A DNA stretch of 12,550 nt from an uncultured Porphyromonas sp. (GTDB lineage Bacteria; Bacteroidota; Bacteroidia; Bacteroidales; Porphyromonadaceae). The notes under the pieces were generated by a model that was not told the origin of the DNA, made no database searches, and saw only the letters and a list, made by a program, of their open reading frames with translations. Below, in pieces: positions 6,465-12,550 of the stretch (position 1 is its first letter; every line of letters begins with the position of its first letter). The DNA is taken from positions 1-12,550 of the forward strand of contig NZ_CAMYEZ010000059.1 of NCBI RefSeq assembly GCF_947254915.1, in the 5' to 3' direction. The translations under genes and the position numbers were made by a program.

Positions 6465-7745
6465 ATGGAACAGAAACCAGACCTACTAGATAAGATAGAC
6501 TGCCCACGATGCAAAGGCGTAGGCTCGCGCTGCTGCAAGCTCTCCACCTTTGATTGGCTGGCTGATCTGCCCGATGGGGTGCAGCAACAGGAGATCGTTG
6601 AGGTACAGTTCAAGAATACTCGCAAGAACTACTACCGCAACGTAGACCACCTAGACCTCAAGCGAGGAGACTACGTAGTCGTTGAGGCTGACAGCGGAGG
6701 CTATGATGTCGGCATGGTAGCGCTTACGGGGACACTCGTCTCCACTAGAATAAGGACAAATCACGATGAGCAGTATATAGACAGTGCTAAGGTCATCTAT
6801 CGCAAGGCTCGCCCTGCCGATATGGATCACTACCGCGAGGCTAAGCTTCGTGAGCACCAGACGATGATTGAGTCTCGCGAGATAGCCACTTCGCTAGGAC
6901 TGGATATGAAGATAGGCGATGTGGAGTATCAAGCCGACGGGACGCGCGCCATATTCTACTATATAGCGGATCAGCGAGTAGACTTTCGCAAGCTGATACG
7001 GCTTCTAGCAGATGCCTTCCACATACGTGTGGAGATGCGTCAGATAGGCGCTAGACAGGAGGCTGGACGTATCGGTGGAATCGGTCCTTGCGGACGAGCG
7101 CTCTGCTGCTCGACCTGGCTCTCACGCTTTAACTCTGTCAGCACGGCTGCGGCTCGCTTTCAGAACTTAGCCCAGAACTCACTCAAGCTCACTGGACAGT
7201 GTGGCAAGCTCAAGTGTTGTACCAACTATGAGGTAGATGTCTATATGGAGGCGAAGAAGACTTTCCCCTCAAGTCGTACGACCCTAGAGACGGAAAGTGG
7301 CACCTACTACTTCAACAAGTGCGACCTCCTGGCGGGAGAAATCACTTACAGTCTAGCTCCTAAGAGTCTTGAGGAGCCTGAGACCATATCTGTGGAGCGG
7401 GCTAAAGAGATCATAGAGATGAACCAGCGTGGCGAGATCCCCGAGACGCTCTCTGACCAGCAGGAGGCTCCGAAGAAGCCTAAGGACATACTCTTTGACA
7501 ATGCGATCAACCGCTTTGACCAGCCCAAGAAGCGTAAGCGTCGTAAGTCAAGGAAGAGAGAGCGCATCAGCTCTGAAACACCGCAAGCCAAGGGAACCAA
7601 CCTAGAGAGCGACCATACTGAGGAGCCTCAGGACGGGCTGGCTGCTACCGAAGAGTCTGCCACGCAATCACCTCGTAACCCGAGACGCAAGCCTCAGGCA
7701 GGCAATCGTCGTCGCCGTCCACGCACGAAGCCTCAGGAGGAGTAG
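6465..7745 (+). CDS. RicT/PSP1-domain cysteine-rich protein
   Basis: This 426-residue protein contains the PSP1 C-terminal domain found in Bacillus RicT (YaaT), a subunit of an Fe-S regulatory complex that affects RNA processing. Residues 12-36 hold CPRCKGVGSRCCKL and DWLADLP, the N-terminal cysteine cluster seen in Bacteroidota versions. The core at about 45-135 is beta-rich (VEVQFKNTRKNYYRN). The PSP1 block spans about 140-265 and carries two cysteine motifs: GRIGGIGPCGRALCCSTWL (C209, C214, C215) and GQCGKLKCC (C246, C251, C252). From about 335 the tail is low-complexity, with KKRKRRKSRKR and a final RRRRPR, suggesting nucleic-acid binding. The protein is cytoplasmic. It is co-directional with gldH, a pairing common in Bacteroidota. 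No RicA or RicF partner is visible in this window, so an identical complex cannot be assumed. Confidence 0.9.
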   Translation: MEQKPDLLDKIDCPRCKGVGSRCCKLSTFDWLADLPDGVQQQEIVEVQFKNTRKNYYRNVDHLDLKRGDYVVVEADSGGYDVGMVALTGTLVSTRIRTNHDEQYIDSAKVIYRKARPADMDHYREAKLREHQTMIESREIATSLGLDMKIGDVEYQADGTRAIFYYIADQRVDFRKLIRLLADAFHIRVEMRQIGARQEAGRIGGIGPCGRALCCSTWLSRFNSVSTAAARFQNLAQNSLKLTGQCGKLKCCTNYEVDVYMEAKKTFPSSRTTLETESGTYYFNKCDLLAGEITYSLAPKSLEEPETISVERAKEIIEMNQRGEIPETLSDQQEAPKKPKDILFDNAINRFDQPKKRKRRKSRKRERISSETPQAKGTNLESDHTEEPQDGLAATEESATQSPRNPRRKPQAGNRRRRPRTKPQEE

Positions 7746-7772
7746 CTCACGACCGCTAGATCACTTATAGCT

Positions 7773-8270
7773 ATGAGCAGAGGGCGCAGAGGAGGTGTCG
7801 TAGGGTGGGTAGCTCTGCTGTCTATCCTGACTCTCCTATCTCTTGGCTCCTGCCACTATACGGCTTATCAGGAGCAGATGCAGACCGAAGAGATACCCGA
7901 GGGGAGATGGTCTGCCGAGCATACCATCACCTTTGATAGTTTCATTGAGCGACCCCGGTCGCCCCACACGCTCTACCTTTACATACGCTACAACAGTCGC
8001 TACGCATACACTACCCTACCGCTCACCGTTCGCCTCCGCTCTGCTCTCGGGTGGAGCGCTACGACGACACTGGCACTACCTCTCACCGAGGAGCCTGGCA
8101 AGTGGACCGGAGAGGGCTACGCACTACGACAACAGCTCTACAAAGTCAACAGCCTTCTGACACCTCCCCACCCAGGGCTCTACACCATCGAGCTTAGACA
8201 GGCGACTGGTCAAGACACCCTCACGGGCATCGAGACGATCGGTGTCGCTTGGGTCGCTAACGAGCTATAG
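7773..8270 (+). CDS. gldH: GldH-like outer-envelope lipoprotein
   Basis: This 165-residue protein begins with positively charged residues and a hydrophobic stretch (about 9-24) ending in the lipobox LGSC, so Cys27 would be lipidated after signal peptidase II cleavage. The mature part is beta-rich, with GRWSAEHTITFD and PHTLYLYIRYNSRYAYTTLPL followed by GPL-like short strands, matching the size and layout of gliding-motility lipoprotein GldH. GldH is retained in non-gliding Bacteroidota such as Porphyromonas, where its exact job is unclear. It starts 27 bases after the RicT stop and is probably the last gene of that operon. The identification rests on size, lipobox, strand pattern and position next to RicT, so it is less certain than its neighbours. 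Confidence 0.75.
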   Translation: MSRGRRGGVVGWVALLSILTLLSLGSCHYTAYQEQMQTEEIPEGRWSAEHTITFDSFIERPRSPHTLYLYIRYNSRYAYTTLPLTVRLRSALGWSATTTLALPLTEEPGKWTGEGYALRQQLYKVNSLLTPPHPGLYTIELRQATGQDTLTGIETIGVAWVANEL

Positions 8271-8361
8271 CCCACGCCGAAGCTAGACTTTGCAGACCTT
8301 GTTGTCCGCTACAAGGATGCGACATACCTACAATATGCGATGCCTCTTAAGGTCTTGACGG

Positions 8362-8392
8362 ATTGCCGTGTAAGGAATTTGTACTACTTTTG
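8362..8392 (+). promoter_or_regulatory. Promoter of the C10 protease gene
   Basis: TTG at 8363-8365 (within ATTG) and TACTTTTG at 8385-8392 are separated by 19 bases, the expected -33/-7 arrangement for Bacteroidota sigma-A promoters. Transcription would begin near 8399, about 20 bases before the ATG at 8420. This rules out translation starting at the in-frame TTG at 8363, which lies inside the -33 box. Confidence 0.75.
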
Positions 8393-8419
8393 CTTCCTCA
8401 GACAAAACGCTGTAACCAT

Positions 8420-11400
8420 ATGACCCAACGCTTTTCTTTCTTCTTTTTTCTAGCCTTAGGCGTAATCCTCTCTATGAGCACGCTGTGGGCTAAGCCTCGT
8501 ACAGAGACGCAGGCTCGCCTCATAGCCGAGCAATATACTACACAACGACTTAGCAGTCGTGAGCTAGCCTCTCTGCGCTCTGGCACTACGCCTTTGCTAA
8601 CGCTCGTGTCAGCCCCCTCCGCAGACGCCGATGGTATGACCGTACGTCATCAGACGATGGCTCAGACTGCGCAAGCTCATGCCTCAGCATACTATGTATA
8701 CAATATAGGTAGCGAGAGAGGCTACGTGATGGTCTCGGGCGATGATCTACTCCCCGAGGTAATCGCCTATGCCGACGCTGGAGCCTTCCTTCCTGATGAG
8801 GAGCAACCAGCGCACATTGCCTCCTTTCTCGCTCAGGTGCGAGCCTCTCTACAATACTTAGTAGAGCGTGGCAAGCCCGTAGTGATGCCCCGCACCTCAC
8901 AGCTACATCCTGAGGGGGTGCCTCCTCTCCTTGGCCAGATTCGCTGGGGACAAGATTACCCCTTCAATACGCACTGCCCCGACAAGAATGGAGGTAAGTC
9001 TGTCGTAGGTTGTGTCGCAACAGCTATATCACAGATCCTACGCTATCACCAGTGGCCTGACAAGGGAGTAGGTATCTGCGAATATACAGAGGACGATGGC
9101 ACGAAGCATCGAGTCGACTTCTCGCAGACTACTTACCTCTGGAAAAATATGCCTGAACGCCCTAATCCGCGGTATGAGAAACAAGATGTGACCGATGCGC
9201 TCTCTACGCTATGCTATCACGTCGGTGTCCTCTCACACATGCAGTATAGTCCTGCGGGTAGTGGCACCTTCACGCAATACCCTAAGGAGGGACTAAGCCA
9301 ATACCTCAAGTACAGCAAAAACATCCAGCTACTCAACCGCATGAACTACAAGATTGCTGACTGGATGGACATCATTGCCAAGGAGCTCAACGAAGGGCGC
9401 CCCGTCTACTACGCTGGAGCCAGTAGCACCGTAGGACACGCCTTCGTCTGCGATGGCTATCGGCAGGACGGGTACTTTCACATCAACTTCGGGTGGAACG
9501 GTATGGCGGACGGATTCTTCCTCCTCTATGCTATCACGCCTAGGACGCTAGGTACTGGTGGAGGCACCTCCTACGATGGGTTCAATAACTTTCAAGAGAT
9601 CATGATCGGCATAGAGCCGGACCGTGACGGGTCTTCGAAGCGCACCGTCAGTGAGGATATATCAGCACTTGCCCTAGCCGTGTCGTGCGATGACAATAAG
9701 ACGATTGCGCTCAAAGATGTCGTCCTCGAGCTGGGCTCTGCCGTCCAGTACAAGACGCAGCTCTGCCTCGTCATCACACCCACTCAGGAGGGAGCCCAGA
9801 GTAAATACGGAGCACTCGGTGAGGAGCAAGAGCTAGAGTATCACAACTACTATACTTACTCAGAGAAAAGCCTACACCCCGTCCCCTCCGTTGACCTCAC
9901 CAGCCTAGGTCTACCCACACGGAATGCGAGCTACATCGTGACGCTCGCCTACGTTGGCAATGGCGGTAAGCGCATCCCCGTGCGCCACTACAATGGTGGT
10001 GTCTCTGAGGTGACAGTCACCTTTGACGCAGACGGCAAGGCTCACTGCACCTCCCCCCAGATGAAGCCTAGACTAGCTTTGTCCGAAGTCAAAACGCCTG
10101 ACTTACGTGGCTACAGCAGGAGCTCGGTCACACTCTCCATTGACAACCTGAGCCAAGAGGAGTACTTCTCGTCATGGGACTGCTACTTTGAGGACATGAA
10201 GGGTGACCAAACCTTCCTAGGAGCGCCCTCCGCATTGTTGAGTCCACAGGTAAAGCAAGAGATACCCCTAAAGGTCCCTAGACTATCACTACCCGCTGGC
10301 ACCAAGGGCAACATACTCCTCAAGGGAAGCTACATAGATGCCGATGGTAGCGACCAAGACTACATCATACGCTCCCGACAGCGTCTAGAGGTACTCCCAG
10401 CCAAAGACGTCTACAAGGCATCCTCTCTCAGGTGTGTCGCTCAGCGCTCTCTAACGGGAGCTATAGAGTATGCTCCAGGAGTTCACGATATGACCTTTGA
10501 GGTGAGCAATAAGGGCAAACTTTCGAGAGGCAAGATGCTCATTCAGTGGGCACTCGTACAGACTAATCTAAAAGATGGGGATGCTATACGACAGAAAGGT
10601 TCTGGTTTCATTGAGAATCTTAAGAAAGATGAGACGCGACAATACACTATAAAGTCCTCTCAGTGGACAGATGTGGCAAAAGGCTCTGACTACTACCTCA
10701 TCGTCCAGCTGTACGACATAGTTGAGAGCTTCGGATCCTATAGATATGGAGAAAAAGAAGGCGAACTGAACCTCCCCATAGCTATTGTAGACCAGCTCTC
10801 TCCGGCCATCAACGAAGAGCTTTACGTATCACTAGAGAAGGAGTCTGACCGTGCATATCCCATTAAGGTCAATGTAGCAACCCCCAGTATGATTCGCCTC
10901 AATGGACTAAGCCTCACGGGGATATCACAAAAAGATGGAGTCTACCATATCGACGGTAGAGCTAGCGATGGGCGTACCGCCATCATCGGCGCTTTCAGCT
11001 CCCTAGAGTTTGATCAGAAAGACAGCTCCACGGGAATCATCGAGGCCGACTTCTCTCACGCCTCTCCCCTCTTACAGCACGTATCTATATGCCATAGCAA
11101 GATAAGAGGTGAGGCGATGACCGAGATGCTACAGTCACTACCCGACCGCTCAGCAACCACACCTGGTACCATAGCACTTATCGACACCTCCAGACCTGAC
11201 CTTGAGGGCAGCATCTGCACCCCAGAGCAGGTAGCACTGGCAGCACAGCGTGGCTGGACCGTCACCGATCAGCAGGGGAATGCTTATACGGCTATTGATA
11301 CGCCTGCGGAGGCAATGCAAAGTGACTGGGCAATCTATCCGATGCCTGTACGGGATCAGATGACCGTCGTGGGGCTTCCTGCGACCAGCTCCGTGACGCT

Positions 11401-11542
11401 CTACACGCTACAAGGTGAGCGACTGCTAGAGGCGGTCACCCCTGCCAGTGGTCAGCTACAGATTAGCCTAGCACACCTACCCAGTGGCACCTACATTCTC
11501 GCTACGGCGCTAGGAAGTCGACGTGTAGTCATCGTCCACTAA
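8420..11542 (+). CDS. Secreted C10-family (streptopain-like) cysteine protease with LRR-type module and T9SS tail
   Basis: The protein has 1040 residues. Residues 1-24 are a signal peptide (cleavage after LWA). A streptopain-type propeptide spans about 26-160, including YYVYNIGSERGYVMVSGDD. The papain-like domain spans about 165-400: PPLLGQIRWGQDYPFN, then VVGCVATAISQILRYHQWP with catalytic Cys198, GHAFVCDGY with catalytic His340, and HINFGWNG with the conserved Trp359. Both catalytic residues are present, so it should be active. Residues about 410-795 are beta-rich and unrecognised. Residues about 799-957 match the LRR-end module of the protein at 1665-4862 (SLPDR, IDT, GW.V.D). Residues about 966-1040 look like a type A T9SS sorting domain (IYPMPVRDQM, LYTLQGE, LPSGTYIL). 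It resembles P. gingivalis PrtT in protease class but is longer. It has its own promoter. Part of it (about 10440-10800) looks more A/T-rich than the rest. Confidence 0.93.
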   Translation: MTQRFSFFFFLALGVILSMSTLWAKPRTETQARLIAEQYTTQRLSSRELASLRSGTTPLLTLVSAPSADADGMTVRHQTMAQTAQAHASAYYVYNIGSERGYVMVSGDDLLPEVIAYADAGAFLPDEEQPAHIASFLAQVRASLQYLVERGKPVVMPRTSQLHPEGVPPLLGQIRWGQDYPFNTHCPDKNGGKSVVGCVATAISQILRYHQWPDKGVGICEYTEDDGTKHRVDFSQTTYLWKNMPERPNPRYEKQDVTDALSTLCYHVGVLSHMQYSPAGSGTFTQYPKEGLSQYLKYSKNIQLLNRMNYKIADWMDIIAKELNEGRPVYYAGASSTVGHAFVCDGYRQDGYFHINFGWNGMADGFFLLYAITPRTLGTGGGTSYDGFNNFQEIMIGIEPDRDGSSKRTVSEDISALALAVSCDDNKTIALKDVVLELGSAVQYKTQLCLVITPTQEGAQSKYGALGEEQELEYHNYYTYSEKSLHPVPSVDLTSLGLPTRNASYIVTLAYVGNGGKRIPVRHYNGGVSEVTVTFDADGKAHCTSPQMKPRLALSEVKTPDLRGYSRSSVTLSIDNLSQEEYFSSWDCYFEDMKGDQTFLGAPSALLSPQVKQEIPLKVPRLSLPAGTKGNILLKGSYIDADGSDQDYIIRSRQRLEVLPAKDVYKASSLRCVAQRSLTGAIEYAPGVHDMTFEVSNKGKLSRGKMLIQWALVQTNLKDGDAIRQKGSGFIENLKKDETRQYTIKSSQWTDVAKGSDYYLIVQLYDIVESFGSYRYGEKEGELNLPIAIVDQLSPAINEELYVSLEKESDRAYPIKVNVATPSMIRLNGLSLTGISQKDGVYHIDGRASDGRTAIIGAFSSLEFDQKDSSTGIIEADFSHASPLLQHVSICHSKIRGEAMTEMLQSLPDRSATTPGTIALIDTSRPDLEGSICTPEQVALAAQRGWTVTDQQGNAYTAIDTPAEAMQSDWAIYPMPVRDQMTVVGLPATSSVTLYTLQGERLLEAVTPASGQLQISLAHLPSGTYILATALGSRRVVIVH

Positions 11543-11549
11543 TCCTTAC

Positions 11550-11614
11550 GAGCCCACGGCTCAACGATAGAGCGGCACCATGCTCCATAGCTTATGCTTG
11601 GGGCGTGGTGCCGC
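11550..11614 (+). terminator. Two hairpins downstream of the protease gene
   Basis: A small stem GAGCC-CAC-GGCTC (11550-11562) is followed by a 12-bp stem, 11572-11583 with 11603-11614, 11 exact pairs plus one G-T. Inside its loop CATA/TATG (11586-11589 with 11593-11596) can pair as well. The tail after it (AGTAGTTTG) lacks a clean T-run, so termination is plausible but not certain. The position 30 bases after the stop codon favours it. Confidence 0.5.
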
Positions 11615-11663
11615 AGTAGTTTGTATAGCGACGGGGTGCTGTGAGCCTGCAAGGCTTAGCCCA

Positions 11664-11708
11664 AGTTTCACGGCAAAAATGAATTTCGGGGCGTTTTGCC
11701 ACGAAACT
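11664..11708. repeat. Inverted repeat with 15-nt arms
   Basis: Arms 11664-11678 (AGTTTCACGGCAAAA) and 11694-11708 (TTTTGCCACGAAACT) pair at 13 of 15 positions around a 15-nt spacer ATGAATTTCGGGGCG. It sits exactly where transposase similarity begins, so it may be a feature of the inserted element, the scar of the event that removed the transposase N-terminus, or a dispersed repeat. Confidence 0.6.
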
Positions 11709-12509
11709 AGAGGAGGCGAGAGTCGTAACTCTCTGTGTGTCAAAGGGAGCTTTTGGCGAACAGCTCAATGGGTTGACTGAACACGAACAGGCTAAGGCTG
11801 ATGAGTGGTGGAATAGGATGATTCAGGAATGCGCTCTACACGATTACAGATCAACTCTTTGCCATCAAGGAGCAACTTGAACAACATCTTTGTATGATGA
11901 CTGAAGCTTCTATGAACAGACAATGGCGCAGTCGTTTTTTTAGGCAGAGCCATAGAGCGTTATCCGTCAATTGCACGCAACTACGAGATCAACTACATCC
12001 GCAGTGAGGAGAAGCCCCTAGAGATGCAAGAGGTGGCTTGGAAGATCAAAGACCTCTCCAAGGTAGAGGGCGGTCACGGCGTTTACTTCCTGCGCACCAA
12101 CGTCCGTACACTAGACGAGCGCACTACCTGGGACTACTACAACTTAATCCGAGAGATAGAGTGCACGAATCGTCAACTCAAGACGGACTTACACTTGCGC
12201 CCGCTCTTTCACCAGACGGATCAACGCAGCGATGCTCATCTCTTCTTTGGCTTACTCGCTTATTGGGTTGTCAACACCATACGCTGTGGACTGAAAGCGC
12301 AGGGCGAGAACTGCTACTGGCGGGAAATCGTCCGACGTATGTCGACACAGAAGTTAGTCACCACAGAAGGCGTCAACCCGCTGGGCGAAAAGGTCGAAAT
12401 GCGACAATGTAGCAAGCCCTCGAAACAAGCGACCGAGATCTACCAAAAGCTAGGTTTACGAAAAGCCCCCTTCAGGAAAATAAAAATCTGTAGGACACAA
12501 AGTCCATAA
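11701..12509 (+). pseudogene. Degraded insertion-sequence transposase (IS1634/IS4-like DDE type), 5'-truncated and frameshifted
   Basis: Three successive frames together resemble the C-terminal half of an IS1634/IS4-like DDE transposase. Frame one (about 11701-11840) reads ARVVTLCVSKGAFGEQL and later KADEWWNRMIQE. Frame two (about 11843-11940) reads ITDQLFAIKEQLEQHL. Frame three (11941-12509) reads GRAIERYPSIARNYEINYI, then GVYFLRTNV, IREIECTNRQLKTDLHLRPL and HLFFGLLAYWVVNTIR. In the last block E, followed six residues later by K, is the expected catalytic glutamate region. The second shift falls on a run of seven T (11935-11941); with six T the reading would be RFLGRAIERYP, which suits the family. 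The first two catalytic aspartates and the N-terminal half are not found upstream. The 161-residue open frame from 12024 is only the last part of this remnant, so no active transposase is expected. Confidence 0.82.
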
Positions 12510-12550
12510 CTCAAACGCTCCCGCCCGCACTCAGCGACCATTACACGTTC

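Noticed and set aside
8297..8316. 6-bp hairpin (CCTTGT/ACAAGG) between gldH and the protease
   Set aside because: The stem is short and has no T-run, so a terminator call would be unsupported.
8363..8419. TTG-initiated extension of the C10 protease
   Set aside because: The proposed start codon lies in the -33 promoter element, and the true signal peptide begins at the ATG at 8420.
11580..11780. 66-codon plus-strand open frame after the protease
   Set aside because: It crosses two hairpins and the start of the transposase remnant in a different frame; no domain is visible.

Overview
The window looks like chromosome from a Bacteroidota bacterium, most likely a Porphyromonas-type anaerobe. The evidence is a 286-residue primary sigma factor lacking region 1.1, repeated TAnnTTTG promoter -7 boxes in place of E. 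coli-type -10 boxes, a RicT/PSP1-gldH gene pair, a C10 (streptopain-like) protease, and two large secreted proteins ending in type IX secretion (T9SS) C-terminal-domain-like tails. The genus is an inference; the phylum is well supported.

Layout: (1) 1-1142, rpoD on the minus strand with a strong hairpin terminator beyond its end and a -7 box upstream. (2) 1143-1664, a non-coding divergent region holding a 182-bp stretch bounded by 17-bp imperfect inverted repeats, with three 21-bp tandem units inside. (3) 1665-4862, a 1065-residue secreted leucine-rich-repeat protein made of four diverged copies of one module, closed by a 16-bp perfect stem. (4) 5073-5337, a tRNA-Pro(CGG) with its own -7 box, followed by a long interrupted hairpin and a T-run. 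(5) 5340-8270, a probable operon: YitT-family membrane protein, RicT/PSP1-domain protein, GldH-like lipoprotein. (6) 8362-11542, a C10 cysteine protease with the best-matching promoter in the window. (7) 11543-12550, two hairpins and the frameshifted, 5'-truncated remains of an insertion-sequence transposase.

The most interesting link is between the LRR protein and the protease. The end-of-module segment of the LRR protein (SLPDR ... IDT ... GW..D) recurs near the C-terminus of the protease, just before its sorting tail. Both also carry a signal peptide and a T9SS-like tail, so they look like surface or secreted proteins built from a shared parts kit. I see no clear defence system, CRISPR array, prophage or biosynthetic cluster. 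The best candidates for something undescribed are the shared LRR-end module fused to a protease, the inverted-repeat-bounded intergenic element, and the structured element between the tRNA and yitT.
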